Below, piece after piece: positions 11,710 through 20,467 of a DNA stretch of 64,000 nt. The stretch spans positions 186,001-250,000 of the forward strand of contig JACJYV010000003.1 of NCBI GenBank assembly GCA_020635905.1, read 5' to 3'. The notes under the pieces were generated by a model. The model was given only the letters and a program-made list of their open reading frames with translations, was not told the origin of the DNA and did not search any database. The translations under genes were made by a program, and so were the position numbers. Numbering within the stretch: the stretch's first letter is position 1; every line of letters begins with the position of its first letter. Source of the DNA: Bacteroidia bacterium. GTDB lineage: Bacteria > Bacteroidota > Bacteroidia > J057 > JADKCL01.

Positions 11710-12206
11710 CAAAATTTAGTGGTGGTGGTTAATATTTGTGTTGCCCTGGCCGGACGGGCCTTCTTTACTCGTTGATTTATTGTTTTTCAAAGGTACTCGT
11801 GAATCTCCCTTGGGTCGATTTGTTAGAAAAAGAAGCAAAAAGCGCCAAAACCTAAACCCTGCCCCCTCACACCACTGACCCACCGCACAAGGCCAACAGC
11901 CGCCCTCTCCCCTAGCTCAAGGCCGCCCCCTGGTTTTGGCAAGGCCACCCCACCCTGATTGGCTTCGCCAAAAAATATCCCCGCTTCGCGGCTTCAATCC
12001 TCTGGATTGATTTAGATGGTTAGAGGTTAGAGAATTGGGGCTTCTTTGGGTGGTAATTTCTTAAAATTTATCCTTTTTACCTACATGGTTGAAAAAAACA
12101 AAATCAGGTCCCGGGATTGAAAAGTTGGGAAAAAGGCAAATTCAAATCCCACTTCTCTCCTTTTTTCGGGGTTGCATCGAGGCTAATGCGGGCAATTTGG
12201 ATGCAC
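11710..12206. other. Non-coding stretch
   Basis: No credible gene. It contains a C-rich, low-complexity run (about 11850-11960) and several tiny hairpins (GGCTTCGCC, CCGCTTCGCGG, AATCCTCTGGATT). A TTAGATGGTTAGAGGTTAG run near 12010 is of the dispersed type also seen at 11655 and 48950. Confidence 0.5.
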
Positions 12207-12262
12207 AAAAAAGACCTGAAACTGATTGGGCAAAACTTTTCTTGCCATTCAGTTTCAGGTCT
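12207..12262 (-). terminator. Rho-independent terminator of the cytochrome/DUF5777/YceI cluster
   Basis: Perfect 14-bp arms AGACCTGAAACTGA (12212-12225) and TCAGTTTCAGGTCT (12249-12262), plus inner arms GGCAA/TTGCC, form a long stem. Read on the minus strand, the stem is followed at once by six Ts. It lies about 30 bp past the stop of the last gene in the minus-strand cluster. Confidence 0.8.
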
Positions 12263-12291
12263 GTTGCAAAAATTTCTTAGAGCAATGCCGC

Positions 12292-12972
12292 TCAGTTATT
12301 CAGAAAGCCGTCGTCCACCCAGGATTTGATCTGGCTGATTTCGCAGGCTGTCAGTTTATAATCAGGAGGCATGGCCGCAGCCAGGCCGTTTTGCGCAACT
12401 GAATTATACAATTTTCCGGTAACTGCCACGTCCGACACCCCGGCATATTTACTCAGGTCGATCCCTCCTGAAGCCGAACTGCCACTGTGACAACCATAAC
12501 AATTGGTACTGAGAATAGGCTTGATATCCTGGCTGAAAGACATGTTCAGAGTCAGGCAACTGGTGGTATCCTGGGTGCAATGGTCATTGATGGCGCCTTG
12601 CATGATCCAGGTCCCAATAGTACTGATCTGGGTCTGAGTGAGGGCCGAAAGGCCCCAGGGAGGCATTCTGCCTCCACCCGTGGTAGTGATCGCCCAGTAC
12701 AGCGTGCTTTTGTTCAGATTGCCGGGCACCACAGATTTCATGGTTCCCGACCAGGTGCTGTAGTTATACCCTTCTGCATGGGAAGCTGCGCTGTGACATC
12801 CACTTTTGGCGCAATTGCTAAGCAAAATGGGCAGAACATCGTTTTGAAAGTAAACGTGGTTGGGATCGCAAGGCGATTCCTCTATGGGCTGCATGGGTGT
12901 TTTGTCAAACGAGCAACCCGAAAACCAGAGTGATAATACCCCGGTCATAAACAGAAATTTATGAATTTTCAT
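12292..12972 (-). CDS. Diheme c-type cytochrome-like lipoprotein (copy 1)
   Basis: 226 aa. The signal peptide ends in a lipobox with Cys20 (LWFSGC). There are two c-heme modules: CAKSGCH at 54-60, which has four rather than two residues between the cysteines, and a canonical CYGCH at 158-162. Each is followed by an MPP motif (residues 103 and 201) of the kind that supplies the distal Met ligand in planctomycete-type cytochromes. It is likely an electron carrier at the periplasmic face or cell surface. It overlaps the DUF5777 gene by 14 bp and is the last gene of the cluster. It is close in sequence to the copy at 14553. Confidence 0.85.
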   Translation of the reverse strand: MKIHKFLFMTGVLSLWFSGCSFDKTPMQPIEESPCDPNHVYFQNDVLPILLSNCAKSGCHSAASHAEGYNYSTWSGTMKSVVPGNLNKSTLYWAITTTGGGRMPPWGLSALTQTQISTIGTWIMQGAINDHCTQDTTSCLTLNMSFSQDIKPILSTNCYGCHSGSSASGGIDLSKYAGVSDVAVTGKLYNSVAQNGLAAAMPPDYKLTACEISQIKSWVDDGFLNN

Positions 12973-13897
12973 TTTTTTCTTTTTTGTGGAGAAGATTGAA
13001 TACCCGGGAGATATTGAAACCCATGCGAAACTGACCTTTGAGCCAGTCTGACCTGTTTTCAGTCAGGAACTGACCAGGAATCAGGCCCCGGTTATTGCTA
13101 AACAGGATGTGAAATACGTGGCCACCCGTTTCGATTTCAAGCCCGATCCCGAGGGGATCGAAAAATCCCTTTTGAGGGGTGCGGTTTTTGTCGAATGTAT
13201 GGAAATAATCCACTACGATCCCCAGCCTTTTGGTGAATTTCACCCGCCCCCCGACCCCCAGGGCAAACAGGTCATTCTTATCCCCAAATTCCACGTAGTT
13301 TCGGTGAACCCAGGTAGGAAGCATTTCCACTGAAAACCAACTGGTAACTTTTCTGGCCAGGATCAGCTGGGTTACATAATTCATGCGGTGGGCAAAATTA
13401 TCCTGAAAATAAGTTATGGAATATATGTCTGAAGAGGATTTCATGGGGGTCAGACCCACGTCCAGAAAAGCTGAAACTGCCAGGGGAAATCCCCCTTTGT
13501 TTCTTTGGGTAACCAGCTTGATTTTGGTGGAAAAGTCAAGGATCTGATGAAAAAAATAGGGCCCTTTGCTGCGGGCAAAGCCCACCGCCCATTTGTCCGT
13601 GATCCCGTAGTCAAAAGAAAAACGGATGTCGGTCACATTATCAAACCCGAACAGGGTTTTGATGCCGCCCGCCTGACCGCTGATGTCGTCGAAGCGGTGG
13701 GCGATCCTGAAATCCAGTTCACCTTTTTTGACCTGTTCGTTGGTTTCGGCATTGATGAGCCGGGTGGTCTTGAAAGTGGCAATGACCGGCAACTTATCGG
13801 CCGGGTCTTCATCACTGAATATATCTCCCAGACTCCCTTGTGTGAAGGCTGTTCCTGCAATCAGAAACAACAGCGAAAGCAGTAATATTCTCTTCAT
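12959..13897 (-). CDS. DUF5777-family outer-membrane beta-barrel protein
   Basis: 312 aa with a signal peptide (MKRILLLSLLFLIAGTAFTQ). The rest is made of alternating amphipathic beta strands (FRIAHRFDDISGQ, DIRFSFDYGITDKWAVGF) typical of a small outer-membrane barrel. It matches the DUF5777 pattern as I know it. In Bacteroidota these genes lie beside YceI and c-type heme lipoproteins, exactly as here, which suggests the three form one envelope redox system. The stop of YceI is one base from this start and the next gene overlaps, so the order is transcriptionally tight. Confidence 0.8.
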   Translation of the reverse strand: MKRILLLSLLFLIAGTAFTQGSLGDIFSDEDPADKLPVIATFKTTRLINAETNEQVKKGELDFRIAHRFDDISGQAGGIKTLFGFDNVTDIRFSFDYGITDKWAVGFARSKGPYFFHQILDFSTKIKLVTQRNKGGFPLAVSAFLDVGLTPMKSSSDIYSITYFQDNFAHRMNYVTQLILARKVTSWFSVEMLPTWVHRNYVEFGDKNDLFALGVGGRVKFTKRLGIVVDYFHTFDKNRTPQKGFFDPLGIGLEIETGGHVFHILFSNNRGLIPGQFLTENRSDWLKGQFRMGFNISRVFNLLHKKEKNENS

Positions 13898-13898
13898 A

Positions 13899-14444
13899 TC
13901 ACTTGCTTTTGGGTGTGTAGGAGCAGTTAACCGTTACCTCCAGTTCTTCGGCAATATTTTCAATCACGATGGTGGGAATCTCAATATTGTGATCTTCACA
14001 CCTGACCTTAAAGACTGAGTTGGAGGAAATCTTTCCCTTACTGACAGTCAGGGTGGCAGGCACCAGCCTTTCTTTCTCCACTCCATGGATGGTCAGTCTT
14101 CCAGCCACGTTGACGGGATAGGTTCCGTCTTTGCTGAGGTCGGGAAGTTCCAGAATTTTACCTGAAAATTCTGCATTGGGATATTTGTCGCTTTCCAGGT
14201 AGTTTTCATTGAAATGCTCCTCCATCAGGGGCTTCCTGAATTTGAAAGTAACAATTGAAGCTTTGAAATAAACCTCCCCCGTCTCCGTATTAATGGCCGC
14301 CTGAGCGGTTTGGGTGGTGGCTTCAATGTCTTCAATGGGAGCTGAGGAAAAAAAGCGAATGCTTGCGTTGCGGCTCACCCAAATCTGGGCCTGCAAGCTG
14401 GTCCCCAACCCGGCAAGCAGTGCGAGCAATACTAATTTTTTCAT
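13899..14444 (-). CDS. YceI-family periplasmic lipid-binding-like protein
   Basis: 181 aa. The frame starts at 14531, but the ATG at 14444 gives a signal peptide (MKKLVLLALLAGLGTSLQAQ). The YceI lipocalin fold is indicated by FFSSAPIEDIEA, FKFRKPLMEEHFNENYLES and KYPNAEFSGKI followed by the GRLTIHGVEK motif. YceI proteins bind isoprenoid or quinone-like lipids; such a lipid could serve the adjacent heme proteins (inference). It is the second gene of the minus-strand cluster. Confidence 0.9.
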   Translation of the reverse strand: MKKLVLLALLAGLGTSLQAQIWVSRNASIRFFSSAPIEDIEATTQTAQAAINTETGEVYFKASIVTFKFRKPLMEEHFNENYLESDKYPNAEFSGKILELPDLSKDGTYPVNVAGRLTIHGVEKERLVPATLTVSKGKISSNSVFKVRCEDHNIEIPTIVIENIAEELEVTVNCSYTPKSK

Positions 14445-14552
14445 GATGTTGATTTCTATTTTATTCCGTTGTAAATGTATCAAAATTGCTGGTGAAGGTT
14501 TTTGATTTGATTCGGCGCCTTTTGTATCCAATGTTACATAGCCGCTTGAAAA

Positions 14553-15233
14553 TCAGTTATTCAAAGCCCCGTCGTCCACCCAGGATTTGATCTTGCTGAT
14601 GTCGCAGGCGGAGAGTTGGTAAGAAGGCGGCATGGAAATGGCCAGTCCGTTTTGGGCCACAGAGTTGTATAATTTACCCGTTTGGGCCACGGCGGCCGCA
14701 CCCGACCAGGTGCTCAGATCGACCCCGGCGTAGGCAGAGGAGCCCGTGTGGCAACCCGTACAATTGGCGGAAAGGATGGGCCCAATGTCGGCGAGGTAAG
14801 ACATGCCCGTGGTAAGGCAACCCGAGCTGTCCTGGGTGCAATGGTCGTTGAGGGCGCCCTGCTGAATCCAGGTGCCAATGGTGCTGATCTGGGCCTGGGT
14901 CAGGGGTGGATTGCCGGCTGGTGGCATGCGGTCTTCTCCCCCACCCGTGGTGATGGATTGATAAATCTTGCTGCTGTTCATCTTGCCTGGCTTTACGCCT
15001 TTCATGATCCCGTTATAGGTGCTCAGGTTATAGCCCTCCGCGTGGGAGGCCGCATCGTGGCACCCACTTTTGGCGCAATTGCTCTGGATGATGGGGAGTA
15101 CATCATTTTCAAAATACACATGGTTGGGATCGCAGCCTCCAATGGGTTCGGGGGCCGGCAGGTGGTCGTAGGTGCATCCTGACAGGATGGCAGAAATCAT
15201 TAAGAACAGCAAAATCCTGGGTTGGAATTTCAT
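14553..15233 (-). CDS. Diheme c-type cytochrome-like lipoprotein (copy 2)
   Basis: 226 aa from the ATG at 15233 (the frame begins at 15257). The lipobox Cys20 is in ILSGC. As in copy 1, the first heme motif is CAKSGCH (CX4CH) and the second is CTGCH, each with an MPP motif downstream (DRMPPAG, ISMPPSY). It is the first gene of the cluster, 108 bp ahead of YceI, and shares most of its length with the 12292 copy, so the pair arose by duplication around YceI and DUF5777. Both cysteines and the histidine of every motif are kept, so both copies look functional. Confidence 0.85.
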   Translation of the reverse strand: MKFQPRILLFLMISAILSGCTYDHLPAPEPIGGCDPNHVYFENDVLPIIQSNCAKSGCHDAASHAEGYNLSTYNGIMKGVKPGKMNSSKIYQSITTGGGEDRMPPAGNPPLTQAQISTIGTWIQQGALNDHCTQDSSGCLTTGMSYLADIGPILSANCTGCHTGSSAYAGVDLSTWSGAAAVAQTGKLYNSVAQNGLAISMPPSYQLSACDISKIKSWVDDGALNN

Positions 15234-15460
15234 AATTTTTGCATTTGTGACGAACAAAATGGCTCCATGAACAAGAACTGAAGGTCAAATCAGCCAATCA
15301 GTATTGACCTCTTGTCCGTGAGACACATGCAAAAGTGAAATCCCCTATGCGGTTAAAATATTTTTTCTGAAAGCAGAATACTTTCAAAAATGCTCGCAGC
15401 CCGGGCCATAGGCCCCACTTTGTGGTAGCCCGAAGCTCGTAGCAAAAAAAGCCTTCCCCT

Positions 15461-15832
15461 TTACCTGTGCTGATCCAGCAGGATCAGATTTCCATCAGGG
15501 TCAGTGACCATGAGGCTGGCCGGGCCCGAGGTGGATTCATCTGCCTCAGAAACCAAAGACAGACCGCTGGCTTTCAGCTCGCGCTGAATATCCCGCACAT
15601 CGTCAAAGGAATCCAGGGGATGTGCATTCTCGTCCCAGCCGGGATTGAAGGTGAGGATATTATTGGGAAACATGCCCTGAAAGAGGCCAATCAGTGCATT
15701 TCCGTTTTTCATGATCAGGTAGTTGTGGTCCATGCTGCCAGCAAACTGGGTGAAACCCAGTTTTTCGTAGAAATCTTTGGAGGTTTGCAGGTCTTTGACT
15801 GCCAGACTGATGGAAAATGCGCCTAATTTCAT
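15461..15832 (-). CDS. VOC-superfamily (glyoxalase-like) protein
   Basis: 123 aa, a single vicinal-oxygen-chelate unit. The N-terminal half (FSISLAVKDLQTSKDFYEKLGF) and the C-terminal half (MVTDPDGNLILLDQHR) show the paired beta-alpha-beta motifs. The closing Asp-Pro-Asp-Gly and terminal acidic/His residues are typical. The substrate is unknown; such proteins range from glyoxalases to antibiotic-binding proteins. It is a stand-alone gene. Confidence 0.88.
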   Translation of the reverse strand: MKLGAFSISLAVKDLQTSKDFYEKLGFTQFAGSMDHNYLIMKNGNALIGLFQGMFPNNILTFNPGWDENAHPLDSFDDVRDIQRELKASGLSLVSEADESTSGPASLMVTDPDGNLILLDQHR

Positions 15833-16014
15833 GTGATTTGTGGTTTTGAGGTAAGATTAAGGGTTTCAATTTCGGATAATTTCCCTTGATTTCCAGTTTT
15901 AAACCTTAGGCTGAAAATGAACCTGTGAGCAAAATACGCTACCGGCTGGAGCATCTGGAGCAGGTGTACGGGATTGATTAATTGGTGAGGGTGAAAGTCT
16001 GGGGGCCTGTGAAT

Positions 16015-18432
16015 TCAATCTTTCTTATCAGGCTTGAATTCATCATCATTTGCATAAATGAGTGATTCTTTAGCCAGCTCAAAAAACTTTTTTTCATCTT
16101 TCGTCACTTCAGCATAGGCGAGTGCGCCGGGAAAGGCTGATTCCACCATTTCAAAATGGTGTTTCATCAGGAATACGACCGATTTTTCAAAGTCAGGCTT
16201 TGGAAGGTCGTTCTGGGTTAACAATTCTGTATAATACTCTGATTCCAATTTGCGCCTTTCCTTTCCTTTTTTCTCAGAGTTAATGGTTTCCTTGATCGTG
16301 GAAAGATGTTCGTCCAGGCCTTTCAAATCGAGCAGACCCAGGCAAGCTTTTCTCACTTCTTTCTTGCTGACCAATTCCTTGTTAAGAAAGCGAACCAGAA
16401 TGCCACGGTAGGCTCCTTCACGAGCGCCGTTTACATTGCCAACATACAAACTGGCGCCAGGAGTGAGATTTTGCAAATCTAGAATACAATTGATTGCTTC
16501 CTGAAGGATCAATACCTGCTGGTAAGGGGATATTACCTTATCTACCTCTATTTTCTTCGACATATTTTCCATCTTTTCCAGCTTAGAATTGATTCTTCCC
16601 AATTCTCCTAAAGACCAAATAATCTTTTGGATTTGTTTGGTATCGGCCTGGAAAATTTGGGAAGCCTCAACCAGAATATCCTCTGCCTTTTCACCGAAAG
16701 CTTTCAAAACGCCTGCTGCCTTCAGGGTATGAAGACCTACCAATTTCGTATTCATTCTTTGGGTGAGTACCACCCAGGCGGTCGTGTGAGCGCCCATGGT
16801 CCCGGAAAAGGGAGAAGGTGTCCTGCCCTCAATTTTCACACCCCGAATGATATTCTTCTCGTCCACATTAAGTGCCGTGGCAACGTATTTTTTCACTGCG
16901 GTATTCCCGCCTCCCCTTTTGCTCTTGATTTTTATCCCGGTTTCCTGCACCTCTTTATTTTCGGCTATTTTCACCTTCACTGCCTTGAACAAATCCTGCC
17001 TGATTTGGCTCACCTCTTCTTTCTTCAGTTTTTTCCAGGTTGCCGGATACATGGTCTGGATCGTAATCAGATGCTGATCCACCATCATGGTGATCCTGTC
17101 TTCGCCTTTGTCTGATACGAGTACCCCCGGGGCAATTTTATCCATTTCCTTCTGATCGGTCACTGTGCCCACCACCGCAGCCGATCTCGCATCGAAAAGC
17201 CCCAAAATGGTCGTACTGATGTTGTTGAAGCTAATCCCCTGGCCTTGCTCGGAGTGCACCAGATTGCGGGCGGTCTCGCCCTTGCCTTTGCCAGCCAGAG
17301 CTGCGTTATAGGCCTTGGTATTGATGGTGGAGAGCGGAATCAGCTCACGGATTTCGAGGTAAGCATCCACCATGCTTTGCAACAGGGTCACATCATAGCC
17401 CGTAAACGGCATCAATTTTTCTCCCAGGTTGGTACGATCGCTGAAACGGGTGTATCCAATATCCAGCCACTCTGCCAGCTCATCATCGGCTTTATTTATT
17501 CTTTTTTTTGACTCCAGAGGGAGATTATTAATCAGACTGTAACCCGGCAATTTTTTAAGGGCGGAATACAAATCCATCAGAGTATAATAGACTTCCTTGA
17601 GCCCTTTGCCCTCCATCATTACGTTGAGACCTGCGGCCAGGGTGGTGAATGCCGTGGAGTGGTCGCCCATGGTGCCCGAATGGGCACTATCTGGTCGCCC
17701 GACGATGGATACCTTATCAATTTTGCCATCTTCAGAATCCATGGAAATCTGGGTGGTGACCCGCTGAACGGGGGCCGTTTCAGAAAGGGATTTTGTCTGC
17801 AAGGGAGCCTGATTGCCTGCAAAGGAAGTCAGATTCAGGGCTTTGGCCCCCATGAGGTCGGCCTCTCTTTCCAGCCCGGCATCGTCGTTGAGGTTCACTT
17901 TTCCCTTCAGTTGAGCGGTCGGGCGCACCCGTCCCTGCTTTTGTTGCACCACGTGCCAGGCTTCGTGTGGGAGGTGTTTTTCCTGGCCGGGGGCCAGGTG
18001 AATGTCATTGCCCTGGGCGAAGGCATGGGCCTGAAGCTGGGCGGGCCGGTCAGAATTGTAGTGCACCTTTACCCCATCCATGGAGAGGCCTGAAAGGCCT
18101 TCAATCCCAGAACGAAGACCTGCCGGCAATCCTCCATCAGATCCTTTCCCAACAGGAGCGGCTTCTTTCCTTTGATCAGAAACAGAAAAGCGCTGGGCCA
18201 CGTGCTGATCGGCCATCTCCTGAAAAACCTTCATCCTTTGCACTGCCGGGCTTTGGTTGGCCAGGTTGCTGATCTGACGATGAAACCCGACCTGGGGCGA
18301 GGACTGTGCAGCCAGCTGTATGGCTTCCAGGGACTGGCTGTTTTTGGGCATTGCCTGAAAGGAGCCCGAAGTATCTGCCTTCGCAGGACTTTGCGGTTGA
18401 TTTTGGGGGTGATGTTCCTTTTTTACAGCCAT
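16015..18432 (-). CDS. DUF4157 (eCIS core domain) protein with a duplicated C-terminal domain
   Basis: 805 aa. After a disordered N-terminus there is the DUF4157 domain at about 102-190, with IEGLSGLSMDGVKVHYNS and the zinc-protease-like HEAWH at 156-160. DUF4157 marks proteins associated with extracellular contractile injection systems, often as cargo or toxins. The rest (about 236-805) is two diverged copies of one domain of about 290 aa. Each opens with GR-x-S-x2-SGTMG-x-H-x-TA (245-261 and 536-552) and shares later blocks around IPLSTINTKAYN and LTPGASLYVGN. No catalytic motif is recognised. No injection-system structural genes are in the window. A small acidic protein gene lies 166 bp upstream on the same strand. 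Confidence 0.85.
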   Translation of the reverse strand: MAVKKEHHPQNQPQSPAKADTSGSFQAMPKNSQSLEAIQLAAQSSPQVGFHRQISNLANQSPAVQRMKVFQEMADQHVAQRFSVSDQRKEAAPVGKGSDGGLPAGLRSGIEGLSGLSMDGVKVHYNSDRPAQLQAHAFAQGNDIHLAPGQEKHLPHEAWHVVQQKQGRVRPTAQLKGKVNLNDDAGLEREADLMGAKALNLTSFAGNQAPLQTKSLSETAPVQRVTTQISMDSEDGKIDKVSIVGRPDSAHSGTMGDHSTAFTTLAAGLNVMMEGKGLKEVYYTLMDLYSALKKLPGYSLINNLPLESKKRINKADDELAEWLDIGYTRFSDRTNLGEKLMPFTGYDVTLLQSMVDAYLEIRELIPLSTINTKAYNAALAGKGKGETARNLVHSEQGQGISFNNISTTILGLFDARSAAVVGTVTDQKEMDKIAPGVLVSDKGEDRITMMVDQHLITIQTMYPATWKKLKKEEVSQIRQDLFKAVKVKIAENKEVQETGIKIKSKRGGGNTAVKKYVATALNVDEKNIIRGVKIEGRTPSPFSGTMGAHTTAWVVLTQRMNTKLVGLHTLKAAGVLKAFGEKAEDILVEASQIFQADTKQIQKIIWSLGELGRINSKLEKMENMSKKIEVDKVISPYQQVLILQEAINCILDLQNLTPGASLYVGNVNGAREGAYRGILVRFLNKELVSKKEVRKACLGLLDLKGLDEHLSTIKETINSEKKGKERRKLESEYYTELLTQNDLPKPDFEKSVVFLMKHHFEMVESAFPGALAYAEVTKDEKKFFELAKESLIYANDDEFKPDKKD

Positions 18433-18598
18433 GAAACGAGGGCAACTTCCATTCCTAATTTACGAAATGAAGCCGGGATTTGCGGGGAATTTTTGGTAAG
18501 ACTTGAGTATTATGAATTACATCCCAAACAGGGTGTAATTATGCAACCAACTCAGTTAGGAGGCAATAAAATCAGGAGGATCACCCTTTGGGTGGAGA

Positions 18599-18889
18599 CT
18601 AAGAAGCGCTTCCCGAATCTACACCAAAGTCGTCGTATTCGTCGTAAATGTCCTCAAACTCATCCAGATCGTAATCTTCGTCATCCTCGCCGTTTTTCAG
18701 GATCACAATCTTTTCCCAGAGTTTCTGGAACTCCATGGCAGTAGGTCCGCTGGAATTTCGCACCGCGCTTACGACCTTTTTTTCAACGGCATCCAGTTTT
18801 TCGAGGAATTTCTCAGGTGATATTTTTCCCTGTTGACTCTCCAATTCCTTCACCAATCCTTCGATTTCTTTGAATGAGGTGTTTTCCAT
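18599..18889 (-). CDS. Small acidic coiled-coil protein, 96 aa
   Basis: No family is recognised. The N-terminal two thirds is helical with heptad character (EIEGLVKELESQQGKISPEKFLEK would form a coiled coil). The C-terminus is strongly acidic (DEDYDLDEFEDIYDEYDDF). Because it is just upstream of the DUF4157 protein and on the same strand, it might be a chaperone or immunity partner for it, but nothing in the sequence shows this. A heptamer repeat tract lies 86 bp upstream of the start. Confidence 0.6.
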   Translation of the reverse strand: MENTSFKEIEGLVKELESQQGKISPEKFLEKLDAVEKKVVSAVRNSSGPTAMEFQKLWEKIVILKNGEDDEDYDLDEFEDIYDEYDDFGVDSGSAS

Positions 18890-18974
18890 GTCTTTAACGT
18901 TGGGTTAAATTTCGGGTTTTAATTTAATGGGTTTTCCGAATTCCCAAACGTGTTTGTTTAAAAAAAATTTCGTT

Positions 18975-19042
18975 GTGGTTGGTGGTTTGGTGGTTGGTGG
19001 TTGGTGGTTGGTGGTTGGTGGTTGGTGGTTGGTGGTTGGTGG
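18975..19042. repeat. TTGGTGG heptamer tandem repeat
   Basis: About nine head-to-tail copies of TTGGTGG, the last eight perfect. The tract sits between the acetyltransferase stop and the start of the 96-aa gene, in the likely promoter region of the latter. Tracts of this sort can change length by slippage. Confidence 0.85.
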
Positions 19043-19072
19043 AAGTTTCTGAATAAGTGCAGTTGCCAATCC

Positions 19073-19645
19073 TTATGGGTAGGATGCTTTGCTATCCCAT
19101 TCTTCCCTCAGAATTCCCATCCCCACTGAATCAAAATATTCGCCCCTCACTTTTCTGGCTTTTCTGAATCTCGCTTCTTCGGTAAACCCCAGTTTTTCTG
19201 CCAGTCTGATCATTCCCCCATTTCCTCCCCAGGTCCGCAGATCAAGCCGCATCAAATCAGGATCGGACTCAAAAAGATAATTGATCCATAAGCTCAGGGC
19301 CTCAAATCCAATTCCCTTGCTCCAGTTTTCAGGATCGTAAATCACAATGCCAATCGACTTCCAGTTGGTTTCCTCACTTTGCCAATACCAGGAAACCAGG
19401 CCAATCAGTTTATTCTCTTCCACGTTGGCAATGACCATTTTCTGTCTGGGAATTGGCCAATCGCCTGACTCTATGGTCTTTAGGCACTCAGCAGAAAAAC
19501 GCTCTATTGCAGAAATTTCCAATGGAGGATAATATGGCCCGTCAAAATCCATCCAAACGTGCGATCCAGTATTCCATTTGCGATATTCTTCCAAATCAAC
19601 CGCTTCCCAATCCCTTAGCGTGATTTTTTTCGAGATTAATTGCAT
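19073..19645 (-). CDS. GNAT-family N-acetyltransferase (RimJ/RimL type)
   Basis: 190 aa. It begins MQLISKKITLRDWEAVDLEEYRKW in the RimJ/RimL manner. The acetyl-CoA-binding region is IVIYDPENWSKGIGFEALSLWINYLF, with the usual GxGxEA-like loop, and RLAEKLGFTEEARFRKAR completes the fold. Members acetylate protein N-termini, antibiotics or small amines; the target here is unknown. It stands alone on the minus strand. Confidence 0.9.
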   Translation of the reverse strand: MQLISKKITLRDWEAVDLEEYRKWNTGSHVWMDFDGPYYPPLEISAIERFSAECLKTIESGDWPIPRQKMVIANVEENKLIGLVSWYWQSEETNWKSIGIVIYDPENWSKGIGFEALSLWINYLFESDPDLMRLDLRTWGGNGGMIRLAEKLGFTEEARFRKARKVRGEYFDSVGMGILREEWDSKASYP

Positions 19646-19695
19646 TGCTGATTTTTAATAATTGAGCTTTTTATTTCTGACTGCTGACCTACCCC

Positions 19696-20382
19696 TCAAA
19701 GCTCAAATCCAACGCATAGCCTGAGATTTTTCTCAAAGACGCCCAACCTGAATTCTTCACTTCTGAGCGCATTCAGATTGGTAAAACCGACCCAACTTTC
19801 CATGCCCATAAAAAAATGCCCCATTTTGTAATCGAAACGCAACCCGGTATTCATAGCAATACGGGAATAAATGGGGGTAAAATCACGACTTGCCCAGGTT
19901 CTGGGAATAGAATCCGGCTGGCCGATAGTGCCGTAATAGCGGGCGGTGGTTTCGATAATATATTGTCCTTTGAGCATGAAGGAAAACCGGAATCGCTGAT
20001 TCACTTCCAGCGAAGGGATCAGCCCGGCTTCCACGGATTTAAAAAGGAAAATGTCCTGATACCCGTTCGGTTCAATCCTCGATTTGCCTCCAAACACATA
20101 ATACCCTAAAAATGGCCTGAGGCTGATGGAAAGATTTTCGCTCAGATCCTTCACTTTCCACCTGTATCCGATCCGGAAACCTGGTTGGATCCAAATATTG
20201 TTCCTGCGCAACCGCGTATCGGGAAGGGTGAGCCGAATATGATGGACATTCCAGGAGGCCGCATTATACCCCGCCATTGCCTCAAATGATATTCCCTTAT
20301 AAAACGGGGTGTGTTGAGCCCCTGCCCAAAAAGGCAGTAGCATCAAAATCCAAAAGACGCATTTGAAAATCCTGAAACGCAT
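19696..20382 (-). CDS. Putative outer-membrane beta-barrel protein, 228 aa
   Basis: The ATG at 20382 gives a signal peptide (MRFRIFKCVFWILMLLPFWAGAQ); the frame extends to 20409. The remainder has alternating hydrophobic strands with aromatic girdle residues (GISFEAMAGYNAASWNVHHI, SISLRPFLGYYVFGG, FSFMLKGQYIIETTARYYG) and ends LRLCVGFEL, an outer-membrane-type terminus. It could be a small porin-like protein. No close family is recognised. It has no operon partner. Confidence 0.68.
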   Translation of the reverse strand: MRFRIFKCVFWILMLLPFWAGAQHTPFYKGISFEAMAGYNAASWNVHHIRLTLPDTRLRRNNIWIQPGFRIGYRWKVKDLSENLSISLRPFLGYYVFGGKSRIEPNGYQDIFLFKSVEAGLIPSLEVNQRFRFSFMLKGQYIIETTARYYGTIGQPDSIPRTWASRDFTPIYSRIAMNTGLRFDYKMGHFFMGMESWVGFTNLNALRSEEFRLGVFEKNLRLCVGFEL

Positions 20383-20467
20383 ACAAACCTCCGGGAAAAC
20401 TTTGCTCAATTTCGGAATTTCCTGAGAGAATTTAATTGATATCGGGGCAGTGCAATTCTTTTCCCAC

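Noticed and set aside
12089..12329. Small overlapping plus-strand frames of 63 and 70 codons
   Set aside because: They overlap the terminator hairpin and have no recognisable features.
15907..15981. Short frame ending VSKIRYRLEHLEQVYGID, like the C-terminal HTH of PucR-type regulators
   Set aside because: Only about 18 residues after an in-frame TAG; too short to call a pseudogene, though it may be a remnant.
18515..18540. Hairpin AATTACATCCC/GGGTGTAATT between the 96-aa and eCIS-core genes
   Set aside because: It has a bulge and no T-run on the transcribed strand, so a terminator is not supported.
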